NCBI GenBank assembly: GCA_036937835.1
Contig: CM072870.1
Coordinates: 806,001 to 870,000 of the forward strand
DNA length: 64,000 nt
Reading direction: 5' to 3'
Source of the DNA: Pampus argenteus
Taxonomy: Eukaryota; Chordata; Actinopteri; Scombriformes; Stromateidae
Positions 1 through 13,410 of the stretch are shown here, piece by piece. How positions within the stretch are numbered: position 1 is the first letter of the stretch; each line of letters starts with the position of its first letter. A program made the position numbers and the translations under genes. The notes under the pieces are model-generated. The model worked only from the letters and a program-made list of their open reading frames with translations. It was not told where the DNA came from and did no database searches.

Positions 1-586
1 TTGTAAAAATGGCTTTCTCTCAGGCCAAAACTGACAAGTACAGTTTTTCTTAAACAAGGAGCAATATTTTCAATCAAAACCATGTTTGCCATCAACAGGT
101 AACTGATTTCTAATGATTAGGACCAAAAAACTCACTTCTGAGAGCTTTCTGCAGCTTTTACTGTGACATTTGTAAAAATGGCTTTCTCTCAGGCCAAAAC
201 TGACAACTACAGTTTTTTTTAAAAAAGGAGCAATATTTTCAATCAAAACCATGTTTGCCATCAACAAGTAACTGATTTCTAATGATTAGGACCAAAAAAC
301 TCACTTCTGAGAGCTTCCTGCAGCTTTTACTGTAACATTTGTAAAATAAAAATAGCTTTCTCTCAGGCTAAAACTGACAACTACACTTTTTCTTAAACAA
401 GGAGCAATATTTTCAATCAAAACCATGTTTGCCATCAACAAGTAACTGATTTCTAATGATTAGGACCAAAAAACTCACTTCTGAGAGCTTCCTGCAGCTT
501 TTACTGTAACATTTGTAAAATAAAAATAGCTTTCTCTCAGGCTAAAACTGACAACTACACTTTTTCCTAAACAAGGAGCAATATTT

Positions 587-764
587 TCAATCAAAACCAT
601 GTTTGCCATCAACAAGTAACTGATTTCTAATTATTAGGACCAAAAACCTCACTTCTGAGAGCTTCCTGCAACTTTTACTGTAACATTTGAAAAGATAGCT
701 TTCTCTCAGCCACAGAAGGTCAAAACTGACAACTACAGTTTTTCTTAAACAAGGAGCAATATTT
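587..764. repeat. Example monomer, subtype C (178 bp)
   Basis: It is marked by CTAATTATTAGG, ACCTCAC, GCAACTTTTACTG and TTTGAAAAGATAGC. The segment CTCAGCCACAGAAGGTC replaces the 17-base dyad, which is absent. Confidence 0.88.
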
Positions 765-1289
765 TCAATCAAAACCATGTTTGCCATCAACAAGTAACTG
801 ATTTCGAATGATTAGGACCAAAAACCTCACTTCTGAGAGCTTCCTGCAGCTTTTACTGTAACATTTGTAAAAATAGCGTTCTCTCGGCGAGAGAAGGCCA
901 AAACTGACAACTACAGTTTTTCTTAAACAAGGAGCAATATTTTCAATCAAAACCATGTTTGCCATCAACAAGTAACTGATTTCTAATGATTAGGACCAAA
1001 AAACTCACTTCTGAGAGCTTCCTGGAGCTTTTACTGTAACATTTGTAAAAATAGCATTCTCTCGGCGAGAGAAGGCCAAAACTGACAACTACAGTTTTTC
1101 TTAAACAAGGAGCAATATTTTCAATCAAAACCATGTTTGCCATCAACAAGTAACTGATTTCGAATGATTAGGACCAAAAAACTCACTTCTGAGAGCTTCC
1201 TGCAGCTTTTACTGTAACATTTGTAAAAATGGCTTTCTCTCAGGCCAAAACTGACAAGTACAGTTTTTCTTAAACAAGGAGCAATATTT

Positions 1290-1458
1290 TCAATCAAAAC
1301 CATGTTTGCCATCAACAGGTAACTGATTTCTAATGATTAGGACCAAAAAACTCACTTCTGAGAGCTTTCTGCAGCTTTTACTGTGACATTTGTAAAAATG
1401 GCTTTCTCTCAGGCCAAAACTGACAACTACAGTTTTTTTTAAACAAGGAGCAATATTT
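1290..1458. repeat. Example monomer, subtype E (169 bp)
   Basis: It is marked by CAACAGGTAAC, GCTTTCTGCAGC, TGTGACATTTG and AAATGGC. It lacks the 9 bases that form one arm of the 17-base dyad, and it has a run of eight T before AAACAAGG. Confidence 0.88.
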
Positions 1459-1632
1459 TCAATCAAAACCATGTTTGCCATCAACAAGTAACTGATTTCT
1501 AATGATTAGGACCAAAAAACTCACTTCTGAGAGCTTCCTGCAGCTTTTACTGTAACATTTGTAAAATAAAAATAGCTTTCTCTCAGGCTAAAACTGACAA
1601 CTACACTTTTTCCTAAACAAGGAGCAATATTT
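1459..1632. repeat. Example monomer, subtype F (174 bp)
   Basis: It carries GTAAAATAAAAATAGC and CTCAGGCTAAAACTG, and CTACACTTTTTCC, which breaks the AAAACTG/CAGTTTT stem. It usually follows E and precedes C or B. The recurrent minus-strand ORF is broken in it. Confidence 0.88.
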
Positions 1633-2688
1633 TCAATCAAAACCATGTTTGCCATCAACAAGTAACTGATTTCTAATTATTAGGACCAAAAACCTCACTT
1701 CTGAGAGCTTCCTGCAACTTTTACTGTAACATTTGAAAAGATAGCTTTCTCTCAGCCACAGAAGGTCAAAACTGACAACTACAGTTTTTCTTAAACAAGG
1801 AGCAATATTTTCAATCAAAACCATGTTTGCCATCAACAAGTAACTGATTTCTAATGATTAGGACCAAAAAACTCACTTCTGAGAGCTTCCTGCAGCTTTT
1901 ACTGTAACATTTGTAAAAAAAAAATAGCTTTCTCTCAGGCCAAAACTGACAACTACAGTTTTTCTTAAACAAGGAGCAATATTTTCAATCAAAACCATGT
2001 TTGCCATCAACAAGTAACTGATTTCTAATGATTAGGACCAAAAAACTCACTTCTGAGAGCTTCCTGGAGCTTTTACTGTAACATTTGTAAAAATAGCATT
2101 CTCTCGGCGAGAGAAGGCCAAAACTGACAGCTACAGTTTTTCTTAAACAAGGAGCAATATTTTCAATCAAAACCATGTTTGCCATCAACAAGTAACTGAT
2201 TTCTAATGATTAGGACCAAAAAACTCACTTCTGACAGCTTCCTGCAGCTTTTACTGTAACATTTGTAAAGAAAAAAAAAAAAAGCTTTCTCTCAGGCCAA
2301 AACTGACAACTACAGTTTTTCTTAAACAAGGAGCAATATTTTCAATCAAAACCATGTTTGCCAACAACAAGTAACTGATTTCTAATGATTAGCACCAAAC
2401 AACTGACTTCTGAGAGCTTCCTTCAGCTTTTACTGTAACATTTGTAAAAATAGCTTTCTCTCAGCGAGAGAAGGTAAAAACTGACAACTACCGTTTTTCT
2501 TAAACAAGGAGCAATATTTTCAATCAAAACCATGTTTGCCATCAACAAGTAACTGATTTCTAATGATTAGGACCAAAAAACTCACTTCTGAGAGCTCCTT
2601 GCAGCTTTTACTGTAACATTTGTAAAAATAGCTTTCTCTTAGGCCAAAACTGACAACTACAGTTTTTCTTAAACAAGGAGCAATATTT

Positions 2689-2866
2689 TCAATCAAAACC
2701 ATGTTTGCCATCAACAAGTAACTGATTTCTAATGATTAGGACCAAAAACCTCACTTCTGAGAGCTTCATGCAACTTTTACTGTAACATTTGTAAAGATAG
2801 CTTTCTCTCAGCCACAGAAGGTCAAAACTGACAACTACAGTTTTTCTTAAACGAGGAGCAATATTT
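2689..2866. repeat. Example monomer, subtype D (178 bp)
   Basis: It is marked by GCTTCATGCAAC and TTTGTAAAGATAGC with the CAGCCACAG segment. It often occurs in runs, as at 29,757-30,468. The LTR element inserted at the boundary between two D monomers. Confidence 0.88.
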
Positions 2867-3044
2867 TCAATCAAAACCATGTTTGCCATCAACAAGTAAC
2901 TGATTTCTAATGATTAGGACCAAAAAACTGACTTCTGAGAGCTTCCTGCAGCTTTTACTGTAACATTTGTAAAAATAGCTTTCTCTCGGCGAGAGAAGGC
3001 CAAAACTGACAACTACAGTTTTTCTTAAACAAGGAGCAATATTT
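2867..3044. repeat. Example monomer, subtype A (178 bp, both dyads)
   Basis: It contains the 17-base dyad TTCTCTCGGCGAGAGAA (2,981-2,997) and the stem AAAACTG/CAGTTTT with a 7-base loop (3,002-3,022). A shorter dyad CTAATGATTAG lies at 2,907-2,917. Confidence 0.9.
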
Positions 3045-3926
3045 TCAATCAAAACCATGTTTGCCATCAACAAGTAACTGATTTCTAATGATTAGGACCA
3101 AAAAACTGACTTCTGAGAGCTTCCTGCAGCTTTTACTGTAACATTTGTAAAAATAGCTTTCTCTCGGCGAGAGAAGGCCAAAACTGACAACTACAGTTTT
3201 TCTTAAACAAGGAGCAATATTTTCAATCAAAACCATGTTTGCCATCAACAAGTAACTGATTTCTAATGATTAGGACCAAAAAACTCACTTCTGAGAGCTT
3301 CCTGCAGCTTTTACTGTAACATTTGTAAAATAAAAATAGCTTTCTCTCAGGCTAAAACTGACAACTACACTTTTTCCTAAACAAGGAGCAATATTTTCAA
3401 TCAAAACCATGTTTGCCATCAACAAGTAACTGATTTCTAATTATTAGAACCAAAAACCTCACTTCTGAGAGCTTCCTGCAACTTTTACTGTACCATTTGA
3501 AAAGATAGCTTTCTCTCAGCCACAGAAGGTCAAAACTGACAACTACAGTTTTTCTTAAACAAGGAGCAATATTTTCAATCAAAACCATGTTTGCCATCAA
3601 CAAGTAACTGATTTCTAATGATTAGGACCAAAAAACTCACTTCTGAGAGCTTCCTGCAGCTTTTACTGTAACATTTGTAAAATAAAAATAGCTTTCTCTC
3701 AGGCTAAAACTGACAACTACACTTTTTCCTAAACAAGGAGCAATATTTTCAATCAAAACCATGTTTGCCATCAACAAGTAACTGATTTCTAATTATTAGG
3801 ACCAAAAACCTCACTTCTGAGAGCTTCCTGCAACTTTTACTGTAACATTTGAAAAGATAGCTTTCTCTCAGCCACAGAAGGTCAAAACTGACAACTACAG
3901 TTTTTCTTAAACAAGGAGCAATATTT

Positions 3927-4104
3927 TCAATCAAAACCATGTTTGCCATCAACAAGTAACTGATTTCTAATGATTAGGACCAAAAAACTCACTTCTGAGA
4001 GCTTCCTGGAGCTTTTACTGTAACATTTGTAAAAATAGCATTCTCTCGGCGAGAGAAGGCCAAAACTGACAACTACAGTTTTTCTTAAACAAGGAGCAAT
4101 ATTT
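3927..4104. repeat. Example monomer, subtype B (178 bp)
   Basis: It is like subtype A but has CCTGGAGCTT and TAGCATTCTCTC. The 17-base dyad is intact. It is abundant in the right domain, where a version with GCTTTCACTG follows F-type monomers. Confidence 0.88.
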
Positions 4105-4204
4105 TCAATCAAAACCATGTTTGCCATCAACAAGTAACTGATTTCGAATGATTAGGACCAAAAAACTCACTTCTGAGAGCTTCCTGCAGCTTTTACTGTA
4201 ACAT

Positions 4205-7200
4205 TTGTAAAAATGGCTTTCTCTCAGGCCAAAACTGACAAGTACAGTTTTTCTTAAACAAGGAGCAATATTTTCAATCAAAACCATGTTTGCCATCAAC
4301 AGGTAACTGATTTCTAATGATTAGGACCAAAAAACTCACTTCTGAGAGCTTTCTGCAGCTTTTACTGTGACATTTGTAAAAATGGCTTTCTCTCAGGCCA
4401 AAACTGACAACTACAGTTTTTTTTAAAAAAGGAGCAATATTTTCAATCAAAACCATGTTTGCCATCAACAAGTAACTGATTTCTAATGATTAGGACCAAA
4501 AAACTCACTTCTGAGAGCTTCCTGCAGCTTTTACTGTAACATTTGTAAAATAAAAATAGCTTTCTCTCAGGCTAAAACTGACAACTACACTTTTTCTTAA
4601 ACAAGGAGCAATATTTTCAATCAAAACCATGTTTGCCATCAACAAGTAACTGATTTCTAATGATTAGGACCAAAAAACTCACTTCTGAGAGCTTCCTGCA
4701 GCTTTTACTGTAACATTTGTAAAATAAAAATAGCTTTCTCTCAGGCTAAAACTGACAACTACACTTTTTCCTAAACAAGGAGCAATATTTTCAATCAAAA
4801 CCATGTTTGCCATCAACAAGTAACTGATTTCTAATTATTAGGACCAAAAACCTCACTTCTGAGAGCTTCCTGCAACTTTTACTGTAACATTTGAAAAGAT
4901 AGCTTTCTCTCAGCCACAGAAGGTCAAAACTGACAACTACAGTTTTTCTTAAACAAGGAGCAATATTTTCAATCAAAACCATGTTTGCCATCAACAAGTA
5001 ACTGATTTCGAATGATTAGGACCAAAAAACTCACTTCTGAGAGCTTCCTGCAGCTTTTACTGTAACATTTGTAAAAATAGCGTTCTCTCGGCGAGAGAAG
5101 GCCAAAACTGACAACTACAGTTTTTCTTAAACAAGGAGCAATATTTTCAATCAAAACCATGTTTGCCATCAACAAGTAACTGATTTCTAATGATTAGGAC
5201 CAAAAAACTCACTTCTGAGAGCTTCCTGGAGCTTTTACTGTAACATTTGTAAAAATAGCATTCTCTCGGCGAGAGAAGGCCAAAACTGACAACTACAGTT
5301 TTTCTTAAACAAGGAGCAATATTTTCAATCAAAACCATGTTTGCCATCAACAAGTAACTGATTTCGAATGATTAGGACCAAAAAACTCACTTCTGAGAGC
5401 TTCCTGCAGCTTTTACTGTAACATTTGTAAAAATGGCTTTCTCTCAGGCCAAAACTGACAAGTACAGTTTTTCTTAAACAAGGAGCAATATTTTCAATCA
5501 AAACCATGTTTGCCATCAACAGGTAACTGATTTCTAATGATTAGGACCAAAAAACTCACTTCTGAGAGCTTTCTGCAGCTTTTACTGTGACATTTGTAAA
5601 AATGGCTTTCTCTCAGGCCAAAACTGACAACTACAGTTTTTTTTAAACAAGGAGCAATATTTTCAATCAAAACCATGTTTGCCATCAACAAGTAACTGAT
5701 TTCTAATGATTAGGACCAAAAAACTCACTTCTGAGAGCTTCCTGCAGCTTTTACTGTAACATTTGTAAAATAAAAATAGCTTTCTCTCAGGCTAAAACTG
5801 ACAACTACACTTTTTCCTAAACAAGGAGCAATATTTTCAATCAAAACCATGTTTGCCATCAACAAGTAACTGATTTCTAATTATTAGGACCAAAAACCTC
5901 ACTTCTGAGAGCTTCCTGCAACTTTTACTGTAACATTTGAAAAGATAGCTTTCTCTCAGCCACAGAAGGTCAAAACTGACAACTACAGTTTTTCTTAAAC
6001 AAGGAGCAATATTTTCAATCAAAACCATGTTTGCCATCAACAAGTAACTGATTTCTAATGATTAGGACCAAAAAACTCACTTCTGAGAGCTTCCTGCAGC
6101 TTTTACTGTAACATTTGTAAAAAAAAAATAGCTTTCTCTCAGGCCAAAACTGACAACTACAGTTTTTCTTAAACAAGGAGCAATATTTTCAATCAAAACC
6201 ATGTTTGCCATCAACAAGTAACTGATTTCTAATGATTAGGACCAAAAAACTCACTTCTGAGAGCTTCCTGGAGCTTTTACTGTAACATTTGTAAAAATAG
6301 CATTCTCTCGGCGAGAGAAGGCCAAAACTGACAGCTACAGTTTTTCTTAAACAAGGAGCAATATTTTCAATCAAAACCATGTTTGCCATCAACAAGTAAC
6401 TGATTTCTAATGATTAGGACCAAAAAACTCACTTCTGACAGCTTCCTGCAGCTTTTACTGTAACATTTGTAAAGAAAAAAAAAAAAAGCTTTCTCTCAGG
6501 CCAAAACTGACAACTACAGTTTTTCTTAAACAAGGAGCAATATTTTCAATCAAAACCATGTTTGCCAACAACAAGTAACTGATTTCTAATGATTAGCACC
6601 AAACAACTGACTTCTGAGAGCTTCCTTCAGCTTTTACTGTAACATTTGTAAAAATAGCTTTCTCTCAGCGAGAGAAGGTAAAAACTGACAACTACCGTTT
6701 TTCTTAAACAAGGAGCAATATTTTCAATCAAAACCATGTTTGCCATCAACAAGTAACTGATTTCTAATGATTAGGACCAAAAAACTCACTTCTGAGAGCT
6801 CCTTGCAGCTTTTACTGTAACATTTGTAAAAATAGCTTTCTCTTAGGCCAAAACTGACAACTACAGTTTTTCTTAAACAAGGAGCAATATTTTCAATCAA
6901 AACCATGTTTGCCATCAACAAGTAACTGATTTCTAATGATTAGGACCAAAAACCTCACTTCTGAGAGCTTCATGCAACTTTTACTGTAACATTTGTAAAG
7001 ATAGCTTTCTCTCAGCCACAGAAGGTCAAAACTGACAACTACAGTTTTTCTTAAACGAGGAGCAATATTTTCAATCAAAACCATGTTTGCCATCAACAAG
7101 TAACTGATTTCTAATGATTAGGACCAAAAAACTGACTTCTGAGAGCTTCCTGCAGCTTTTACTGTAACATTTGTAAAAATAGCTTTCTCTCGGCGAGAGA

Positions 7201-8689
7201 AGGCCAAAACTGACAACTACAGTTTTTCTTAAACAAGGAGCAATATTTTCAATCAAAACCATGTTTGCCATCAACAAGTAACTGATTTCTAATGATTAGG
7301 ACCAAAAAACTGACTTCTGAGAGCTTCCTGCAGCTTTTACTGTAACATTTGTAAAAATAGCTTTCTCTCGGCGAGAGAAGGCCAAAACTGACAACTACAG
7401 TTTTTCTTAAACAAGGAGCAATATTTTCAATCAAAACCATGTTTGCCATCAACAAGTAACTTATTTCTAATGATTAGGACCAAAAAACTCACTTCTGAGA
7501 GCTTCCTGCAGCTTTTACTGTAACATTTGTAAAAATAGCTTTCTCTCGGCGAGAGAAGGCCAAAACTGACAACTACAGTTTTTCTTAAACAAGGAGCAAT
7601 ATTTTCAATCAAAACCATGTTTGCCATCAACAAGTAACTGATTTCTAATGATTAGGACCAAAAAACTCACTTCTGAGAGCTTCCTGCAGCTTTTACTGTA
7701 ACATTTGTAAAATAAAAATAGCTTTCTCTCAGGCTAAAACTGACAACTACACTTTTTCCTAAACAAGGAGCAATATTTTCAATCAAAACCATGTTTGCCA
7801 TCAACAAGTAACTGATTTCTAATTATTAGAACCAAAAACCTCACTTCTGAGAGCTTCCTGCAACTTTTACTGTAACATTTGAAAAGATAGCTTTCTCTCA
7901 GCCACAGAAGGTCAAAACTGACAACTACAGTTTTTCTTAAACAAGGAGCAATATTTTCAATCAAAACCATGTTTGCCATCAACAAGTAACTGATTTCTAA
8001 TGATTAGGACCAAAAAACTCACTTCTGAGAGCTTCCTGCAGCTTTTACTGTAACATTTGTAAAAAAAAAATAGCTTTCTCTCAGGCCAAAACTGACAACT
8101 ACAGTTTTTCTTAAACAAGGAGCAATATTTTCAATCAAAACCATGTTTGCCATCAACAAGTAACTGATTTCTAATTATTAGGACCAAAAACCTCACTTCT
8201 GAGAGCTTCCTGCAACTTGTACTGTAACATTTGAAAAGATAGCTTTCTCTCAGCCACAGAAGGTCAAAACTGACAACTACAGTTTTTCTTAAACAAGGAG
8301 CAATATTTTCAATCAAAACCATGTTTGCCATCAACAAGTAACTGATTTCTAATGATTAGGACCAAAAAACTCACTTCTGAGAGCTTCCTGCAGCTTTTAC
8401 TGTAACATTTGTAAAATAAAAATAGCTTTCTCTCAGGCTAAAACTGACAACTACACTTTTTCCTAAACAAGGAGCAATATTTTCAATCAAAACCATGTTT
8501 GCCATCAACAAGTAACTGATTTCTAATTATTAGGACCAAAAACCTCACTTCTGAGAGCTTCCTGCAACTTTTACTGTAACATTTGAAAAGATAGCTTTCT
8601 CTCAGCCACAGAAGGTCAAAACTGACAACTACAGTTTTTCTTAAACAAGGAGCAATATTTTCAATCAAAACCATGTTTGCCATCAACAA
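4205..8689. repeat. 4,204-bp higher-order repeat, copy 2, with extra monomers
   Basis: The copy follows copy 1 at a constant offset of 4,204 bp to about 7,455. One extra 178-bp monomer (starting 7,427) then shifts the offset to 4,382, confirmed by the shared ATTATTAGAACC variant at about 3,442 and 7,824. A further two-monomer insertion of 352 bp around 7,985-8,337 shifts it to 4,734. After about 8.69 kb the order no longer matches copy 1. Confidence 0.85.
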
Positions 8690-9040
8690 GTAACTGATTT
8701 CTAATGATTAGGACCAAAAAACTCACTTCTGAGAGCTTCCTGCAGCTTTTACTGTAACATTTGTAAAAAAAAATAGCTTTCTCTCAGGCCAAAACTGACA
8801 ACTACAGTTTTTCTTAAACAAGGAGCAATATTTTCAATCAAAACCATGTTTGCCATCAACAAGTAACTGATTTCTAATTATTAGGACCAAAAACCTCACT
8901 TCTGAGAGCTTCCTGCAACTTGTACTGTAACATTTGAAAAGATAGCTTTCTCTCAGCCACAGAAGGTCAAAACTGACAACTACAGTTTTTCTTAAACAAG
9001 GAGCAATATTTTCAAACAAAACCATGTTTGCCATCAACAA

Positions 9041-9925
9041 GTAACTGATTTCTAATGATTAGGACCAAAAAACTCACTTCTGAGAGCTTCCTGCAGCTTT
9101 TACTGTAACATTTGTAAAAAAAAATAGCTTTCTCTCAGGCCAAAACTGACAACTACAGTTTTTCTTAAACAAGGAGCAATATTTTCAATCAAAACCATGT
9201 TTGCCATCAACAAGTAACTGATTTCTAATGATTAGGACCAAAAAACTCACTTCTGACAGCTTCCTGCAGCTTTTACTGTAACATTTGTAAAGAAAAAAAA
9301 AAAAGCTTTCTCTCAGGCCAAAACTGACAACTACAGTTTTTCTTAAACAAGGAGCAATATTTTCAATCAAAACCATGTTTGCCAACAACAAGTAGCTGAT
9401 TTCTAATGATTAGCACCAAACAACTGACTTCTGAGAGCTTCCTGCAGCTTTTACTGTAACATTTGTAAAATAGCTTTCTCTCAGCGAGAGAAGGTAAAAA
9501 CTGACAACTACCGTTTTTCTTAAACAAGGAGCAATATTTTCAATCAAAACCATGTTTGCCATCAACAAGTAACTGATTTCTAATGATTAGGACCAAAAAA
9601 CTCACTTCTGAGAGCTCCTTGCAGCTTTTACTGTAACATTTGTAAAAATAGCTTTCTCTTAGGCCAAAACTGACAACTACAGTTTTTCTTAAACAAGGAG
9701 CAATATTTTCAATCAAAACCATGTTTGCCATCAACAAGTAACTGATTTCTAATGATTAGGACCAAAAACCTCACTTCTGAGAGCTTCATGCAACTTTTAC
9801 TGTAACATTTGTAAAGATAGCTTTCTCTCAGCCACAGAAGGTCAAAACTGACAACTACAGTTTTTCTTAAACAAGGAGCAATATTTTCAATCAAAACCAT
9901 GTTTGCCATCAACAAGTAACTGATT
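9041..9925. repeat. Local duplication, 1,231-bp offset, copy 1
   Basis: About five monomers here recur at 10,272-11,156. Both copies share the rare GTAGCTGATTT variant (near 9,391 and 10,622) and a shortened GTAAAATAGC segment. After the second D-type monomer begins, the copies diverge. Boundaries are approximate. Confidence 0.8.
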
Positions 9926-10271
9926 TCTAATGATTAGGACCAAAAAACTGACTTCTGAGATCTTCCTGCAGCTTTTACTGTAACATTTGTAAAAATAGCT
10001 TTCTCTCGGCGAGAGAATGTCAAAACTGACAACTACAGTTTTTCTTAAACAAGGAGCAATATTTTCAATCAAAACCATGTTTGCCCTCAACAAGTAACTG
10101 ATTTCGAATGATTAGGACCAAAAAACTCACTTCTGAGAGCTTCCTGCAGCTTTTACTGTAACATTTGTAAAAATAGCTTTCTCTCGGCGAGAGAAGGCCA
10201 AAACTGACAACTACAGTTTTTCTTAAACAAGGAGCAATATTTTCAATCAAAACCATGTTTGCCATCAACAA

Positions 10272-11156
10272 GTAACTGATTTCTAATGATTAGGACCAAA
10301 AAACTCACTTCTGAGAGCTTCCTGCAGCTTTTACTGTAACATTTGTAAAAAAAAATAGCTTTCTCTCAGGCCAAAACTGACAACTACAGTTTTTCTTAAA
10401 CAAGGAGCAATATTTTCAATCAAAACCATGTTTGCCATCAACAAGTAACTGATTTCTAATGATTAGGACCAAAAAACTCACTTCTGACAGCTTCCTGCAG
10501 CTTTTACTGTAACATTTGTAAAGAAAAAAAAAAAAGCTTTCTCTCAGGCCAAAACTGACAACTACAGTTTTTCTTAAACAAGGAGCAATATTTTCAATCA
10601 AAACCATGTTTGCCAACAACAAGTAGCTGATTTCTAATGATTAGCACCAAACAACTGACTTCTGAGAGCTTCCTGCAGCTTTTACTGTAACATTTGTAAA
10701 ATAGCTTTCTCTCAGCGAGAGAAGGTAAAAACTGACAACTACCGTTTTTCTTAAACAAGGAGCAATATTTTCAATCAAAACCATGTTTGCCATCAACAAG
10801 TAACTGATTTCTAATGATTAGGACCAAAAAACTCACTTCTGAGAGCTCCTTGCAGCTTTTACTGTAACATTTGTAAAAATAGCTTTCTCTTAGGCCAAAA
10901 CTGACAACTACAGTTTTTCTTAAACAAGGAGCAATATTTTCAATCAAAACCATGTTTGCCATCAACAAGTAACTGATTTCTAATGATTAGGACCAAAAAC
11001 CTCACTTCTGAGAGCTTCATGCAACTTTTACTGTAACATTTGTAAAGATAGCTTTCTCTCAGCCACAGAAGGTCAAAACTGACAACTACAGTTTTTCTTA
11101 AACAAGGAGCAATATTTTCAATCAAAACCATGTTTGCCATCAACAAGTAACTGGTT
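10272..11156. repeat. Local duplication, 1,231-bp offset, copy 2
   Basis: This is the partner of the block starting near 9,041. Monomer starts 10,416, 10,771 and 10,940 pair with 9,185, 9,540 and 9,709. Confidence 0.8.
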
Positions 11157-12175
11157 TCTAATGATTAGGACCAAAAACCTCACTTCTGAGAGCTTCATGC
11201 AACTTTTACTGTAACATTTGTAAAGGTAGCTTTCTCTCAGCCACAGAAGGTCAAAACTGACAACTACAGTTTTTCTTAAACAAGGAGCAATATTTTCAAT
11301 CAAAACCATGTTTGCCATCAACAAGTAACTGATTTCTAATGATTAGGACCAAAAAACTGACTTCTGAGAGCTTCCTGCAGCTTTTACTGTAACATTTGTA
11401 AAAATAGCTTTCTCTCGGCGAGAGAAGGCCAAAACTGACAACTACAGTTTTTCTTAAACAAGGAGCAATATTTTCAATCAAAACCATGTTTGCCATCAAC
11501 AAGTAACTGATTTCTAATGATTAGGACCAAAAAACTGACTTCTGAGAGCTTCCTGCAGCTTTTACTGTAACATTTGTAAAAATAGCTTTCTCTCGGCGAG
11601 AGAAGGCCAAAACTGACAACTACAGTTTTTCTTAAACAAGGAGCAATATTTTCAATCAAAACCATGTTTGCCATCAACAAGTAACTGATTTCTAATGATT
11701 AGGACCAAAAAACTCACTTCTGAGAGCTTCCTGCAGCTTTTACTGTAACATTTGTAAAAAAAAATAGCTTTCTCTCAGGCCAAAACTGACAACTACAGTT
11801 TTTCTTAAACAAGGAGCAATATTTTCAATCAAAACCATGTTTGCCATCAACAAGTAACTGATTTCTAATTATTAGGACCAAAAACCTCACTTCTGAGAGC
11901 TTCCTGCAACTTGTACTATAACATTTGAAAAGATAGCTTTCTCTCAGCCACAGAAGGTCAAAACTGACAACTACAGTTTTTCTTAAACAAGGAGCAATAT
12001 TTTCAATCAAAACCATGTTTGCCATCAACAAGTAACTGATTTCTAATGATTAGGACCAAAAAACTCACTTCTGAGAGCTTCCTGCAGCTTTTACTGTAAC
12101 ATTTGTAAAAAAAAATAGCTTTCTCTCAGGCCAAAACTGACAACTACAGTTTTTCTTAAACAAGGAGCAATATTT

Positions 12176-13410
12176 TCAATCAAAACCATGTTTGCCATCA
12201 ACAAGTAACTGATTTCTAATGATTAGGACCAAAAAACTCACTTCTGACAGCTTCCTGCAGCTTTTACTGTAACATTTGTAAAGAAAAAAAAAAAAGCTTT
12301 CTCTCAGGCCAAAACTGACAACTACAGTTTTTCTTAAACAAGGAGCAATATTTTCAATCAAAACCATGTTTGCCAACAACAAGTAACTGATTTCTAATGA
12401 TTAGCACCAAACAACTGACTTCTGAGAGCTTCCTGCAGCTTTTACTGTAACATTTGTAAAAATAGCTTTCTCTCAGCGAGAGAAGGTAAAAACTGACAAC
12501 TACCGTTTTTCTTAAACAAGGAGCAATATTTTCAATCAAAACCATGTTTGCCATCAACAAGTAACTGATTTCTAATGATTAGGACCAAAAACTCACTTCT
12601 GAGAGCTTCCTGCAGCTTTTACTGTAACATTTGTAAAAAAAAATAGCTTTCTCTCAGGCCAAAACTGACAACTACAGTTTTTCTTAAACAAGGAGCAATA
12701 TTTTCAATCAAAACCATGTTTGCCATCAACAAGTAACTGATTTCTAATTATTAGGACCAAAAACCTCACTTCTGAGAGCTTCCTGCAACTTGTACTGTAA
12801 CATTTGAAAAGATAGCTTTCTCTCAGCCACAGAAGGTCAAAACTGACAACTACAGTTTTTCTTAAACAAGGAGCAATATTTTCAATCAAAACCATGTTTG
12901 CCATCAACAAGTAACTGATTTCTAATGATTAGGACCAAAAAACTCACTTCTGAGAGCTTCCTGTAGCTTTTACTGTAACATTTGTAAAAAAAAATAGCTT
13001 TCTCTCAGGCCAAAACTGACAACTACAGTTTTTCTTAAACAAGGAGCAATATTTTCAATCAAAACCATGTTTGCCATCAACAAGTAACTGATTTCTAATG
13101 ATTAGGACCAAAAAACTCACTTTTGACAGCTTCCTGCAGCTTTTACTGTAACATTTGTAAAGAAAAAAAAAAAAGCTTTCTCTCAGGCCAAAACTGACAA
13201 CTACAGTTTTTCTTAAACAAGGAGCAATATTTTCAATCAAAACCATGTTTGCCAACAACAAGTAACTGATTTCTAATGATTAGCACCAAACAACTGACTT
13301 CTGAGAGCTTCCTGCAGCTTTTACTGTAACATTTGTAAAAATAGCTTTCTCTCAGCGAGAGAAGGTAAAAACTGACAACTACCGTTTTTCTTAAACAAGG
13401 AGCAATATTT
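12176..13410. repeat. Local duplication, 879-bp offset (subtypes G-I)
   Basis: Poly-A monomer (G) followed by GCACCAAACAACTGAC monomer (I) occurs at 12,176/12,354, again at 13,055/13,233 (offset 879 bp) and again at 14,118/14,296. An STS-coded C-type monomer starts at 12,704 between the first two. The G-I pair is a recurring module of this mosaic domain. Confidence 0.75.

Larger units (their letters stand above)
1..4204. repeat. 4,204-bp higher-order repeat, copy 1 (24 monomers)
   Basis: Monomer order and rare variants in this block recur 4,204 bp downstream. Bases 1-60, including the private ACAAGTAC variant, are repeated from 4,205, and the poly-A monomer near 2,270 recurs near 6,474. Monomer starts at 70, 587, 943, 1290, 1633, 1985, 2520, 2689 and 3045 all have partners exactly 4,204 bp away. 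One substitution is visible: copy 1 has ACCTCAC near 814 where copy 2 has AACTCAC. The left boundary is the window edge, so the true unit boundary may lie elsewhere. Confidence 0.9.

Noticed and set aside
1..178. Internal half-monomer duplication (two CCAAAA...CTCAC/CTGACA segments about 80 bp apart)
   Set aside because: Similarity is short and confined to A-rich words; not enough to claim the monomer arose from a dimer.
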